A stretch of DNA of 64,000 nucleotides from Leptolyngbya sp. FACHB-261 (GTDB lineage Bacteria; Cyanobacteriota; Cyanobacteriia; FACHB-261): contig NZ_JACJPL010000027.1 of assembly GCF_014696065.1 (NCBI RefSeq), positions 558,001-622,000 of the forward strand, written 5' to 3'. The notes under the pieces are model-generated. The model ran no database searches and was not told where the DNA came from. It worked only from the letters and a program-made list of their open reading frames with translations. The position numbers and the translations under genes are program-made. This document shows, one piece after another, positions 1 to 9,240 of the stretch. Position 1 is the stretch's first letter, and each line of letters starts with the position of its first letter.

Positions 1-48
1 TGCTGAGCTGGTAGACAGAGTTCTCTTCCTTACAGCCCTATCCTTACA

Positions 49-831
49 ATGGAAGCCAAGAGCAGCTCATACAAACCTGAAGTGACTGTAAGGCAGGATG
101 CGATGGCTTATAGCGCTCAAGACGTTGAAGCACAGATGCCCGATACCAGCCAGCTCTTAAGCGATGAACCAGAGATGGAAAGCTCTCTGCACTACCTACA
201 ATTGCTGATTTTGGTCACCTGTCTGGAGTGGCTCTGGCGCGGGCGCGAAGACTTTTTCATTGGGGCTAACCTCACCATCTACTTCAGCCGCCAACAACTA
301 CGCAACCGCGACTTCCGAGGCCCAGACTTCTTCCTAGTCAAAGACACCGAAAAGCGGCCCCGCAAATCCTGGGTGGTATGGGAAGAAGATGGCCGCTACC
401 CCGATTTGATTATTGAACTACTGTCTAGCTCCACGGCTGATACTGACCGTAATCTCAAGAAGACCCTTTACCAGGACCGCTTCCGGACACCTGAGTATTT
501 CTGGTTTTCGCCTGAGACTTTAGAATTCGCTGGCTTTCGGCTTCATGGCAGGCAGTATGAGGCAATCACCCCTATTGCACAGGGTTGGCTTTGGAGCCAA
601 GAGCTAGAGCTGTATTTGGGTGTTGATGCAGGTCAGTTGCGCTACTTCACAGCAGAGGGCGAGAGAGTTCCCACACCTGAGGAAGCAGCACAACAACAAC
701 AGCAACGGGCCGAACAAGAACAACTACGCGCTGAGCAAGCAGAACTTGCCTTGCAACAAGCTCAAACTAGAGCCGAACAGTTGCAAGAACAGCTACGAGC
801 GCTTGGAATTGACCCAGAGGCATCAAGCTGA
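49..831 (+). CDS. Uma2 family (DUF820) restriction-fold protein with Q-rich coiled-coil tail
   Basis: This 260-residue protein has the Uma2/DUF820 fold of the PD-(D/E)XK nuclease superfamily, a family greatly expanded in cyanobacteria. Visible family marks are PDFFLVKD (about residue 95), PDLIIELLS (about 120) and YQDRFRTPEYFWF (about 145), which matches the usual Y-x-x-x-G-V-x-E-Y-W block. Residues 210-255 form a Gln/Glu/Ala-rich coiled coil with repeated RAEQ units, common in this family. The ATG at 49 follows a short leader with no strong Shine-Dalgarno. It converges on the minus-strand gene ending at 852. The cellular role of Uma2 proteins is not established; nuclease activity is inferred from the fold. 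Confidence 0.85.
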   Translation: MEAKSSSYKPEVTVRQDAMAYSAQDVEAQMPDTSQLLSDEPEMESSLHYLQLLILVTCLEWLWRGREDFFIGANLTIYFSRQQLRNRDFRGPDFFLVKDTEKRPRKSWVVWEEDGRYPDLIIELLSSSTADTDRNLKKTLYQDRFRTPEYFWFSPETLEFAGFRLHGRQYEAITPIAQGWLWSQELELYLGVDAGQLRYFTAEGERVPTPEEAAQQQQQRAEQEQLRAEQAELALQQAQTRAEQLQEQLRALGIDPEASS

Positions 832-851
832 GCCTGAACTTGCCACAGTGA

Positions 852-2021
852 TCACGAACCTTGAGCTTGAGCCCAGGATTGCCGGCGCTGTAGCCACAAC
901 CCCATAACCAAGCCCAGAAGCACGATGCTGGTGAAATATCCCAAGGCAATCAGCCGAACCAATAGCGGTGGGGCTACGCCTTCAGCCTCAATTTCTTGTA
1001 CAACTTTAAAAGGCTTAAATTGGCGTCCGGCAGTTGACTGCGGTAAAACAGTCACTTCAAGCCGATGCGGTGCCCCATCAAAAAATTGTTGTCGCCAAGC
1101 AAGTTGCCCAGCCGGATCTGGAGTGCCGGTATAAGCGAAAGCCAACCAATTTTCTTCGAGTTGCCTGGTCTGAATCTGAAAAGCTAGATCAGTCGCAGGC
1201 TGGCCTGTTTGTTGATCAATTGCCTGAATTTGCAACTGTGCTAGTTGTCCAACAGTTGCTTGAGTATCGCCGATTATTCGAACCTCTAACCCCTGCGATT
1301 GGGCAATTCCTTGAGGGATTTGAGCGGACGAAACTTCTGAATGCTCATGGTGATGCGCGTGGGATTCTGCCAGCTCAGCACTGATATTGACAACCAGTAA
1401 AGCCACAATTGCCACAAGCACAACAGCACTCAGCAATAGTCGAATCGATTGGGGAGCAATCTCACCCGGTTGGATGACTTGAGGTTTGCCAATCAGCCAA
1501 CCCCCACCTAAACCCACCAGCCAAAGCATCACCGCCAGAATTGCAAAGTTGCGATATTTGTTGCTGTGTTCGCTCACCCGCAATGTGAGTGTTTGGGCAA
1601 TGGGCGCAAAGGCATCGGTATCAACGGGTAAAACCTCCACGGCCAGTCGATAGTTGCCCCGAATCGGTAGCATCTGCTGGAGCTGCAATTCGCCGCGTTC
1701 AGTTTCAGCCGTCAGCTCTAGTAATTGAGTTCCTTCAACTACTGGAAAATCAGTCGAGAACCACGGATTGTGAGACGGTGCAAACAGTTGCAGGTGCACT
1801 TTAGCTTTCGGCAAAGGCTGTCCTGCTGCATCTCGGAGTTGCAAGGTCAAAATGGGTGCAGATTGAGCAGTTTCCCCCGTGGCATCGAAGGGCACCAACT
1901 GGTCAAGCGGCGGTTGGGTAATGAGTTGCAAGCTAGCTTGCGGCAGACGCGCTGAGGCCACAACAGCCAGGCTCAACAGCCCAATTAGGCTGAGGAGCGT
2001 TGTTGATTTGAATTTCAACAT
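852..2021 (-). CDS. His-rich membrane protein in the cobalamin-riboswitch operon, putative cobalt uptake partner
   Basis: A 389-residue protein with an N-terminal signal peptide (about 1-25), an Ig-like beta-sandwich domain (about 30-150) resembling periplasmic FixH/YtkA-like domains, two adjacent membrane helices (about 157-180 and 193-213), a histidine-rich loop AESHAHHHEHSE (about 217-228), a second beta-rich domain (about 245-345) and a last membrane helix (about 353-375). It starts 4 bases after the cbtB-like gene and so shares its riboswitch. It is not the usual CbtA, which is a compact multi-helix protein. The His cluster and the B12 control suggest cobalt binding or delivery, but that function is inference. 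I do not recognise a named family. Confidence 0.7.
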   Translation of the reverse strand: MLKFKSTTLLSLIGLLSLAVVASARLPQASLQLITQPPLDQLVPFDATGETAQSAPILTLQLRDAAGQPLPKAKVHLQLFAPSHNPWFSTDFPVVEGTQLLELTAETERGELQLQQMLPIRGNYRLAVEVLPVDTDAFAPIAQTLTLRVSEHSNKYRNFAILAVMLWLVGLGGGWLIGKPQVIQPGEIAPQSIRLLLSAVVLVAIVALLVVNISAELAESHAHHHEHSEVSSAQIPQGIAQSQGLEVRIIGDTQATVGQLAQLQIQAIDQQTGQPATDLAFQIQTRQLEENWLAFAYTGTPDPAGQLAWRQQFFDGAPHRLEVTVLPQSTAGRQFKPFKVVQEIEAEGVAPPLLVRLIALGYFTSIVLLGLVMGLWLQRRQSWAQAQGS

Positions 2022-2025
2022 AGAG

Positions 2026-2229
2026 CTAGTGGCAGCCGACCAGCAGCGTTTGATGGCGCACGGAGTGCAGCGAATTATGCACCGCTGGATAGGTGGAGAA
2101 ATAGACAGTCCAGAGGATCAAGGCACACAAGGATGTATAAAGAGTGGCCTGTACTGGCAGAGAAAGGGTGAAGCTGATCGCTTTCTGAGACAGCGTTGAT
2201 TTAGCAGAGAGCCGGGAAGAAGCGGTCAT
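2026..2229 (-). CDS. cbtB: CbtB-like cobalt transporter subunit
   Basis: A 67-residue protein with one membrane helix (TLYTSLCALILWTVYFST) and a histidine-bearing tail HNSLHSVRHQTLLVGCH. This matches CbtB, the small one-helix subunit of predicted cobalt transporters with a C-terminal His motif. The ATG at 2229 is preferred: the longer reading frame upstream is the riboswitch itself, and GAGG lies about 8 bases before this ATG. The gene is followed after 4 bases by the His-rich membrane protein. CbtA, the usual partner, is not adjacent. The identification rests on the tail motif together with the riboswitch. Confidence 0.8.
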   Translation of the reverse strand: MTASSRLSAKSTLSQKAISFTLSLPVQATLYTSLCALILWTVYFSTYPAVHNSLHSVRHQTLLVGCH

Positions 2230-2255
2230 GGGTGTACCTCGCACACTAGATTCAG

Positions 2256-2374
2256 CAGCGCATCGGCGGGCATCCTGGCTAGGAGATTTCTCCGTCACAG
2301 TTGCGGGACAGCGTTGGATTCTCACCAAACTTTCCCCGTTACCTCTGGCAGCTGTTCCCTACCAGAACCGAGCA
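2256..2374 (-). promoter_or_regulatory. Cobalamin (B12) riboswitch
   Basis: Read on the minus strand, the leader contains the hallmarks of the cobalamin aptamer in order: GGGGAAAGTTTGGTGAGAAT, then CCCGCAACTGTGACGGAG, then the B12-box-like AGCCAGGATGCCCGCC. It ends about 27 bases before the cbtB ATG with no evident intervening terminator. Control by masking the ribosome binding site is therefore the simplest model (inference). High B12 would switch off cbtB and the His-rich membrane protein. The 5' limit is approximate. Confidence 0.88.
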
Positions 2375-2479
2375 AGTGGGGCAATCTTATCACCGTTTTT
2401 GCCCTGCCGCGGACTGTGTAGAAATCTCAAGCGCCATTCACAAAGAGCAATTTAGAAGGAGCGAGTCAGAATGGGCAAG

Positions 2480-2887
2480 TTAGAACGGTTGCACCCATTC
2501 ACTGATGCCTGGACGGTTCAATAAGGGCTGAAGCTCCTGTACCGCCAGGATTAGCCCTGGCACGGCTTCTGCCTGCCATTGACCATCAGCCCGACGCCCA
2601 GTTTGCAGTTGCAATGACACACCAAATCGGTCTGGAAAGCCTCGTGCTTCCAGCCATACTTGTTCGGTTTCGGCCTCACAGACTAGCGTTTCTTCGTCCA
2701 TTAGCTCAGTTTTGAGAGCCGCCATACTTTCGCTCAATTCCAACAGTAAGCGGCAAAAATCGCGCAACTCGAGGTTGGTGAGTTCCAGTGACCAGAGATC
2801 GCTACCCACTAAACCAACAAACAGCTCTGATCCCGGTGCCCAACCCAAGCGCCAACCGGGTCCCTCTAGTAATTTTCGTTGGCTCAT
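2480..2887 (-). CDS. DUF1818 family protein
   Basis: A 135-residue protein of the cyanobacterial DUF1818 family. The family pattern is visible: a GPGWRLGW start, FVGLVGSDLWSLELTNLEL, a DFCRLLLEL helix, ELMDEETLVCEAETEQVWLE in the middle, and a C-terminal helix ILAVQELQPLL. No catalytic motif or membrane segment is seen and the function is unknown. It lies 28 bases downstream of the HigA-like gene on the same strand and may share its transcript. Confidence 0.8.
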   Translation of the reverse strand: MSQRKLLEGPGWRLGWAPGSELFVGLVGSDLWSLELTNLELRDFCRLLLELSESMAALKTELMDEETLVCEAETEQVWLEARGFPDRFGVSLQLQTGRRADGQWQAEAVPGLILAVQELQPLLNRPGISEWVQPF

Positions 2888-2915
2888 AGAAGCGATGAAA
2901 CTCGATCAGGTCAAG

Positions 2916-3284
2916 CTAGTTTTGGGCTTCAAAAAAGACAGCTGGAGAGACGTGAAAGAACTCAGTGAGTTTACGAATATGCTCTGCTGTCAGCTTACGC
3001 TGTCCCTTCAATACTTCCGAGACAATCGACTCGGTTTTGAAGATTGGAACCAAATCTTTTTGACGCAGGTTTAGGTCGAGCATCAGAGTTTTGATCAGTT
3101 CGACGCCATGAATGTCTGGGACGAGTTCCTGCTTCTGCTCGTATTCATACACCAGTGCGCCCAAGACATTCAGATAGTCTTGTTCGTCTGATGTCAGCTC
3201 ACTGCGATCCAACAAAGCATCGATCACTTTTTGAGTTGCTTGCAGCTCTGGCTCGGATGTAATGGAACACGGTAAAAATGCCAT
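2916..3284 (-). CDS. HigA-like antitoxin / HTH regulator (COG5499 type), no toxin alongside
   Basis: A 122-residue protein. The N-terminal half is helical and acidic (TSDEQDYLNVLGALVYEYEQ). The C-terminal half is a helix-turn-helix with NLRQKDLVPIFKTESIVSEV and RKLTAEHIRKLTEFFHVSP, the pattern of HigA/COG5499 antitoxins, which normally repress their own toxin-antitoxin operon. No HigB/RelE-like toxin gene lies next to it: mfd is upstream and DUF1818 downstream. A strong inverted repeat lies 29-64 bases before the ATG and is a likely operator. Confidence 0.8.
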   Translation of the reverse strand: MAFLPCSITSEPELQATQKVIDALLDRSELTSDEQDYLNVLGALVYEYEQKQELVPDIHGVELIKTLMLDLNLRQKDLVPIFKTESIVSEVLKGQRKLTAEHIRKLTEFFHVSPAVFFEAQN

Positions 3285-3312
3285 GAGAATTGAGTGTAGG
3301 CACTGGCCCTAG

Positions 3313-3348
3313 ATGACCCAGAAATCATTGTTCCGGTTTCCGGGTCAT
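3313..3348. promoter_or_regulatory. 12-bp inverted repeat, likely operator of the HigA-like gene
   Basis: The arms ATGACCCAGAAA (3313-3324) and TTTCCGGGTCAT (3337-3348) are inverted repeats with 11 of 12 positions matching and a 12-base centre. The site lies between the mfd stop and the HigA-like ATG. No T-run follows on the minus strand, which favours an operator over a terminator. Confidence 0.5.
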
Positions 3349-3366
3349 ATTTCTATTGGGCCTACA

Positions 3367-6300
3367 TTAGACAGCCACAGGTTCCGGCAAAGCACCCTGC
3401 ATTTTGCCGAGCCAGTCGATTAGGCTTTCCAATTGCTTCTCAGCGGAGAGAATACCTAGACCGCGCACAGTTACTTGGCCTCGTTGATAGACAAAGCGAG
3501 GCAATAAGTGACTGGGCAAATTGGCTTTGAGCAGGTTCCAGGCTGGTTCCTCCATTGGCGTTTCAAGGACAACATGCTGCTTACCACCTTCGGCATTCGT
3601 GCCTAAACGAATGCGCGAGAAGCCCAATTGCTTGGCGACCAATTTCAACTCCATCACCCTGAGCAATTGACTAGCAGCAGTCGGCAGCGAGCCATAACGG
3701 TCCACCCAATCCGCAGCAATCTGCGTGAGATCGCGCGACTGACTAACTGTTGCCACGGCTCGGTAAGCACTCATCTTCTGATCGAGATCGGGAATGTAAT
3801 CAGCCGGGATAAACGCTGTAAGTGGCAAATCGATTTGGGTATCGTCCACCTTGGGAATTTCTTGACCGCGAATCTCATTGATGCTCTCTTGCAGCATCTC
3901 CATATAAAGGTCAAAGCCAATCGCGTCCATTTGGCCAGACTGCTCGGCTCCCAGCAAATTACCCACGCCTCGAATTTCCATGTCGCGAACGGCTAACTGA
4001 TAGCCAGAACCCAACTGCGTAAACTCCTGAATCGCCCGTAATCGCTGACGCGCTTGATCCGAAAGAGCTGTTTCTCTGGGATAAAACAGCCAGGCATGAG
4101 CTTGAATTCCAGCTCGACCAACCCGACCGCGCAACTGATAGAGCTGGCTAAGACCGAAGCGCTGAGCATCCTCAACCAAAATCGTGTTGACGCGAGGAAT
4201 ATCCAGACCCGACTCAATAATCGTGGTGCACAACAGAATATCTGCATCCCCATTGTTAAAGGTGAGCATCGTTGCTTCGAGTTCACCTTCTTGCATCTGG
4301 CCATGGGCAATCACCAGCCGCACCCCCGGCAGCATCTCGCGCAGTTTACCTGCGATTTCTTCAATACCCTCAACGCGAGAAACCACATAAAATACCTGGC
4401 CGCCCCGGTCAAGTTCTTGACGAATGGCAGAACGCACCGTCTCCGCATTGTAGGGAGATAGGTGAGTTTTAATCGGACGACGCGAAGGCGGCGGTGTGGC
4501 AATCAGGCTCATCTCGCGCACACCCGACAAAGCCATATATAAGGTCCGAGGAATTGGTGTGGCAGTCAGCGTGAGCACATCGACCTGAGTTTTGAGAGCC
4601 TTGATTTTCTCCTTCTGGTTGACTCCGAAACGCTGCTCTTCGTCCACCACCAGCAGCCCCAAATCTCTAAACACGATACCCTTGCCCAAGAGCTGGTGCG
4701 TACCAACCACAATATCGAGTTCGCCAGTAGCGAGGCGCTGCTGAATTTCCTTACGCTCATTGGCCGAGCGGAAGCGATTGAGTAGACCGACTTGAATCGG
4801 GTAAGGTGCGAAGCGCTCCCGTAGCGTGTGGTAGTGTTGCTGCGCCAGGATCGTGGTCGGAGCCAGCAGCGCACACTGTTTGCCCGCATTCACCGCTTTG
4901 AAAATGGCCCGGATCGCTACTTCCGTTTTGCCAAAGCCAACGTCGCCACAGACTAGCCGGTCCATGGGACGGGTACTTTCCATATCCTGCTTCACATCTT
5001 GGGTCGCCTTGAGCTGATCCGGAGTGGGTTGGTAAGGGAAAGACTCCTCCATCTCCCGTTGCCAGGGCGTGTCAGAGCTAAAACTATGTCCCTGCTGCTG
5101 CGCCCGTTGAGCATAGAGCTGGAGCAGATCCACAGCCACTTTTTTGACCGCTTTTTTGACTTTGCCCTTGGTTTTTTCCCAGGCTTTGCTGGACATGCGG
5201 TTCAGCTCGGGAGCCGCACTGCCCACCGCTCGGTAGCGTGACAATGTCCCCACCTGATCCGCTGCCACGCGCAGCAGTCCATCGGCATATTGAATAACTA
5301 GGTATTCGCGCGTTTCGTGGTTGACCGTCAGGCTTTCTAGTTTCAGGAATTTGCCGATGCCGTGGTTTTTATGCACCACATAGTCGCCAGGACTAAGCTT
5401 GTTTGGATCGACCTGAAACGACGCGCTACGGCGACGTTTGCGCACATAGCTGGGAGTTGCCAGACTGTGCTGCCCAAAGAACTCCCGGTCGGTGACAAAG
5501 ACCAGTCGGAAACTCGGCAGAATGAAGCCTTCGAGTTCTGCCAGCCCAGAATATTTGAGGGCAACTGGCGTATGTTGCCCCACCAATTTGTCGATGGCGC
5601 CAGTATCGCGAGGACTGGGCACAAACTGCGCAGGGCAGTCGTGTTCCTGCAATAGGGCCACAGCTCGGGACGGCTGAGCTGAAAGCAACCAGACTTGGAA
5701 GCCCCGATCCCGCTCATCGCGTAGCGTCTTAGCTAGTTGGCCAAATTGGTGAGGGATCGCAGGCACCGCACGACTGGCCAGGTTCAGCCCCTCACTGCCC
5801 TCTTCTACCAGTTCGCTCAAGCTGAGATGGGCAAAGCCTTGAGCTTCTGCCAGGAGATCACCAAAAGGGCGATGGATCCGAGGTAGGGGCGGAGTTCCAC
5901 CCACCTCCTGCCACTGTTCCTCGGCGTGCTCAAACCAGCGTTGGGCATGGGCACGGCACTGCTCGACTTCATCCAGTGCGATCAAACTATCAGCAGGCAG
6001 GTAGTCGAGGATAGAGGCTGGGCGCTCATAAGCCAGACCCAAAAAGCGACGAATGCCCTCGGGTGCAATGCCCTCCAGCAGCTTCTCTTGCGCTTCATCA
6101 TCCAAGTGAGCTGACAAGTCGAGAGTTTGAAGCCGGGGCACCAGGATCGGAGCATAGCCAGTCGGTGTTAGAACTACCGAGGGCACAGGGTCCAGCGAAC
6201 GCTGATTGACCGGATCGAACTCGCGGATCTTCTCCAGTTCATCGCCAAACCACTCTAGGCGGACTGGCAGTTCAGAGGAGACCGGGAAAATATCGACAAT

Positions 6301-6852
6301 ATCACCCCGACGGCTCCACTGCCCTTCGGTTTCAACCAGTGACACGCGCTCATAGCCTAAACGGCTGAGCTGATCGCCCAGGTTTCCCAAGCTGAGTTCC
6401 ATACCCTGCTCTAAAGCCAGGCAGTAGTCGCGCAACACCTCGACTGGTGGTAAGTGAGGTTGCAGGGCACGGTCGGTCGCAACAACCGCTAGAGTTTTGC
6501 CCGCTTGAGGCGAAGCTAGCAAGTCTGCTAAGACCTGCAATTGCCCCCAGGTCATTTCCGACTCTGGGTTAAAGGGTTCGTAAGGCGAAGACTCGGAGGT
6601 GGGGTAGAAATGCACCGCTCGAAAGCCCATCGCCTCTAGTTGGGTGCACCAGCGCCCCGCTTCCTCTAGGGTCGAAGTGACCACCAGCAAAGTACTAATG
6701 GCTCGGGTTTGAGCAATGGCGGCGCTGACTAACCCCTTCGGCAAGCGGGAAATCCCACGCAAGGGCAGATGATGTTGTCGCTCCAGACGGGTGAGCAACT
6801 CTGACAGCAGGGGAGTACGTGCCAGAGCACGCACGACAGGCAAAAACGGCAT
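3367..6852 (-). CDS. mfd: Transcription-repair coupling factor Mfd
   Basis: Mfd removes stalled RNA polymerase from DNA lesions and recruits UvrA. The 1161-residue protein has the full family layout: a UvrB-homology region (about 1-350); the RNA-polymerase-interacting CarD-like domain starting [17 protein letters not shown] (about 485-550); an SF2 translocase with Walker [12 protein letters not shown] and Walker [12 protein letters not shown]; a second RecA lobe with [13 protein letters not shown]; and the C-terminal TRCF domain (about the last 150 residues). Length is normal for the family. The ATG at 6852 gives the typical N terminus. It is probably monocistronic or weakly linked to the HigA-like gene downstream. 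Confidence 0.97.
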   Translation of the reverse strand: MPFLPVVRALARTPLLSELLTRLERQHHLPLRGISRLPKGLVSAAIAQTRAISTLLVVTSTLEEAGRWCTQLEAMGFRAVHFYPTSESSPYEPFNPESEMTWGQLQVLADLLASPQAGKTLAVVATDRALQPHLPPVEVLRDYCLALEQGMELSLGNLGDQLSRLGYERVSLVETEGQWSRRGDIVDIFPVSSELPVRLEWFGDELEKIREFDPVNQRSLDPVPSVVLTPTGYAPILVPRLQTLDLSAHLDDEAQEKLLEGIAPEGIRRFLGLAYERPASILDYLPADSLIALDEVEQCRAHAQRWFEHAEEQWQEVGGTPPLPRIHRPFGDLLAEAQGFAHLSLSELVEEGSEGLNLASRAVPAIPHQFGQLAKTLRDERDRGFQVWLLSAQPSRAVALLQEHDCPAQFVPSPRDTGAIDKLVGQHTPVALKYSGLAELEGFILPSFRLVFVTDREFFGQHSLATPSYVRKRRRSASFQVDPNKLSPGDYVVHKNHGIGKFLKLESLTVNHETREYLVIQYADGLLRVAADQVGTLSRYRAVGSAAPELNRMSSKAWEKTKGKVKKAVKKVAVDLLQLYAQRAQQQGHSFSSDTPWQREMEESFPYQPTPDQLKATQDVKQDMESTRPMDRLVCGDVGFGKTEVAIRAIFKAVNAGKQCALLAPTTILAQQHYHTLRERFAPYPIQVGLLNRFRSANERKEIQQRLATGELDIVVGTHQLLGKGIVFRDLGLLVVDEEQRFGVNQKEKIKALKTQVDVLTLTATPIPRTLYMALSGVREMSLIATPPPSRRPIKTHLSPYNAETVRSAIRQELDRGGQVFYVVSRVEGIEEIAGKLREMLPGVRLVIAHGQMQEGELEATMLTFNNGDADILLCTTIIESGLDIPRVNTILVEDAQRFGLSQLYQLRGRVGRAGIQAHAWLFYPRETALSDQARQRLRAIQEFTQLGSGYQLAVRDMEIRGVGNLLGAEQSGQMDAIGFDLYMEMLQESINEIRGQEIPKVDDTQIDLPLTAFIPADYIPDLDQKMSAYRAVATVSQSRDLTQIAADWVDRYGSLPTAASQLLRVMELKLVAKQLGFSRIRLGTNAEGGKQHVVLETPMEEPAWNLLKANLPSHLLPRFVYQRGQVTVRGLGILSAEKQLESLIDWLGKMQGALPEPVAV

Positions 6853-6942
6853 AGCTAACAGCGGGAGACGTAGGGCAGCCTCAGTAGTCTCATTTTAAAG
6901 AAACATTGCGGACCTGGTCGGTGGAATTCACCCCGGATTGCC

Positions 6943-7509
6943 CTACCGCCAGAAACGCTGTGCTAGGTAAAAGCTGGTGATCGTCTTAGCGTCAAAGGGT
7001 TCACCGGCCAGGATTGCCGCTTCCATTTCTTCAGGCGTAAATAACTCAACCACCAAGTCTTCGTCTTCATCTTGAGCGGGCGGCTTCTCTAAAAGCTCTA
7101 AATCCAGAGCCGCAAACGCATAAATAATCTCATCCGAGTAACCAGGCGCCAGGTAAAACTGCCCTAATGTTTCCCAGCGATGAGCCCGATAACCAGTTTC
7201 TTCTTCAATTTCGCGCCGCACTGTCGCCGCCGGATCCTCTCCAGGCTCTATCGTTCCTGCCGGAAACTCTAGCAGTCGGCCTTTAACTGTAAAACGATAC
7301 TGGCGTACACATACCAGCTTGCCCTCGTTAGTTAGGGGTACTGCTAAGGCCCCACCAGGATGGGGAATCCATTCCCAATCGCCCTCAACCCCATTAGGTA
7401 AACGCAGTCGATCAACCCGGTAACCGTACTTGCGACCCTGATATTGAAGACGATTGTGCAGAAGCTGATAGGGCTCACTACCTGGTAAGCCTGGTTGGTC
7501 CGGTTGCAT
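6943..7509 (-). CDS. Nudix hydrolase, ADP-ribose pyrophosphatase type
   Basis: A 188-residue Nudix enzyme with a complete Nudix box: G, five residues, E, seven residues, then REIEEETGY (about residues 95-117). The upstream block LVCVRQYRFTVKGRLLEFPAG is typical of the ADP-ribose pyrophosphatase (NudF-like) subgroup, which cleaves ADP-ribose to AMP and ribose 5-phosphate. Substrate is inferred from the subgroup. It lies about 90 bases upstream of mfd on the same strand. Confidence 0.88.
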   Translation of the reverse strand: MQPDQPGLPGSEPYQLLHNRLQYQGRKYGYRVDRLRLPNGVEGDWEWIPHPGGALAVPLTNEGKLVCVRQYRFTVKGRLLEFPAGTIEPGEDPAATVRREIEEETGYRAHRWETLGQFYLAPGYSDEIIYAFAALDLELLEKPPAQDEDEDLVVELFTPEEMEAAILAGEPFDAKTITSFYLAQRFWR

Positions 7510-7722
7510 TCTGGCTTTCCTAATGTCTAGGCAAAAAATATTGAGGCAAGAAGTGCCCAGGCAAAAAGCCGCAGTCTAGGCCACAATCTAAGGGCGCAAT
7601 TAGAGACAAAATCAAGGCCAAAAATCAAGATAAGTACAACAGAGGCAAGCCTGGCGGTTCTAGCCTCTGAGCATATCGCTACCAGCATAGAAGCACACCA
7701 GGCTTGAGCAAGGCTTTAACCT

Positions 7723-8187
7723 CTAGCGGAATTGAGCGACCAGCTTGCTGACCGACTCTGGCGAGAAGTTGCCGCTAAATTTCTCATTGAGCATCTCGAC
7801 AAGCTCGTCATCTTCCAGATTCGGGTTGGACTTAATGGTCGTTTCCAACCATTCGCGTCGCTCACCGGTCAGACGGCTAAATTGATTATTGCGGGTTCCG
7901 GTTTTACCTCTACCAGGCCCTTTGCTGTAAGCTTTCCCCCCCCCATCTGCTGGCGCATAGCCTCTAGCAACAATCTTTTTAGCTGCCATGTAATCTGCTA
8001 ACTGGTGAGGCGATAGGCCCAGATCTTCCAGTCCATCTAGCACACTCTGGAGCTTGATGCCCTCTTCAATTCTGCCAGAGTCACGGTAAGCTGTCGGGAT
8101 GTTGATCTCGCTCTCGATCTGCTGGAGTTGCTCTTGAAGTCTACGGTACTGATCTAATTTGTCTTTGACTGTGGTCTTGGCAGCCAT
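7723..8187 (-). CDS. Unknown coiled-coil protein with basic Gly-rich linker
   Basis: I do not recognise a named family. The 154-residue protein has an N-terminal coiled coil (about 8-30, LDQYRRLQEQLQQIESEIN), a helical middle, a Gly/Lys linker with ADGGGKAYSKGPGRGKTG (about 78-96) and a C-terminal helical region ending SPESVSKLVAQFR. A coiled coil plus basic linker plus small terminal domain is the plan of H-NS-like nucleoid proteins, but no diagnostic motif is present, so DNA binding is speculative. The GGG codons form a run of nine C on the plus strand, prone to slippage. Confidence 0.6.
   Translation of the reverse strand: MAAKTTVKDKLDQYRRLQEQLQQIESEINIPTAYRDSGRIEEGIKLQSVLDGLEDLGLSPHQLADYMAAKKIVARGYAPADGGGKAYSKGPGRGKTGTRNNQFSRLTGERREWLETTIKSNPNLEDDELVEMLNEKFSGNFSPESVSKLVAQFR
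7936..7944. repeat. C9 homopolymer inside a coding region
   Basis: Nine consecutive C on the plus strand encode the Gly-Gly-Gly of the linker in the coiled-coil gene. Gain or loss of one base would truncate the C-terminal domain, so the tract could act as a phase-variable switch. Confidence 0.8.
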
Positions 8188-8786
8188 GTAGGTTAATCCT
8201 CTGGTGTAGCGTTAACGAGTTCTATAAGGTTATCAGAGTAATGACAATTTTAGCCCTCTTAAGTTCTAATTTGCCAACAGTTTGACAAGCAAAATAAGGG
8301 ATTCTCCTTAGAAAAAACAGACTCGATGATCAGCATCGCAGGCGTAGACAGAAGCTAGCTATAATTCAGTGCAATTCTGCCACCTAAGGTATCTCTCCTT
8401 TGGCAGAGCCTGTTACTACTAGCACAGCTTTTAGCACAAGCTAGGTTCCCCGTTGCTAGTACTGCTATCAAAAACTAGTGCTGCCTCAGGATAGAAGGGT
8501 GGTCTCAAAGCTTCGACAAGAGCCTTTATAGCTAGCTAAGGTTTCACTTGATACCACAAAATTCAGAAAAATGAACCGCCCAACTGGTTGAGAACAGCTG
8601 AAAGGTAATTGATGCGCGACATAGTAAAACTCAGCATCACACGCTGAGAGAGCAGACCAATAGCCCCACCAGCTTGTACAGCAGCGTACATACGCATAGA
8701 TATAGGCATGGATATAGATATATAGAGGTAGGTGAAGCAATTGCTACCCAACTGGAAGCTCAAGTCCAGCTAAAAACCTCAAGTAT
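8188..8786. other. Intergenic region, no gene supported
   Basis: About 600 bases upstream of the coiled-coil gene and downstream of the thioesterase. A small hairpin with CTGCCA at 8377 and TGGCAG at 8401 and several short TATAGATATA-like repeats near 8695-8730 are visible. No tRNA shape or convincing reading frame was seen on either strand. Confidence 0.5.
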
Positions 8787-9227
8787 TTAGCGAGCTAGAT
8801 ACTGATCGTGCCAGTCTCCAGTGCGCGGACGCTCATGCCAGGCAAAGGGTCTACCCTTCTCATCCAGTGCCACTAAAACCATTTCGCAAGCCACAATCTG
8901 GTTTGTTGCTGTAGGCGTTTCAGGATTAAAGACAAAAGCTTGTACTTCTACTGTTAGCGAAGTCCGACCCTCCCGTCGGACTCGGGTAAAAACCTCCACG
9001 ATGTCACCCTGATGGGCAGGCGAGTTAAAGACCATCTCCGAGATTTTCTTGGTAACTACAGATGCATGCTCCATGTGACAACGCCCAAACATCACAGCGG
9101 CATCATCAATCCAAGCCATGAGCTGGCCACCGAACAAGAAACCGTAGGCATTGAGTTGAGCCCCTCGGACCGTGGTGCGAAAAGAACGCAACCAACCATC
9201 CGCGAGTAGAGAGTCACTGTAGCGCAT
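8787..9227 (-). CDS. Hot-dog fold acyl-CoA thioesterase
   Basis: A 146-residue single hot-dog domain protein of the YciA/ACOT acyl-CoA thioesterase group. The signature NAYGFLFGGQLMAWIDDAA (about residues 27-45) matches the family's N-x-x-G-x-x-F-G-G-x-L-M-x-W-x-D helix that holds the catalytic Asp. The following strands TKKISEMVFNSPAHQGDIVE and GRTSLTVEVQAFV are the expected beta sheet. Such enzymes release free acids and CoA; acyl chain preference cannot be read. The gene is 13 bases downstream of the PII-like gene and probably co-transcribed with it. Confidence 0.85.
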   Translation of the reverse strand: MRYSDSLLADGWLRSFRTTVRGAQLNAYGFLFGGQLMAWIDDAAVMFGRCHMEHASVVTKKISEMVFNSPAHQGDIVEVFTRVRREGRTSLTVEVQAFVFNPETPTATNQIVACEMVLVALDEKGRPFAWHERPRTGDWHDQYLAR

Positions 9228-9240
9228 CAGCTATCCAAAC

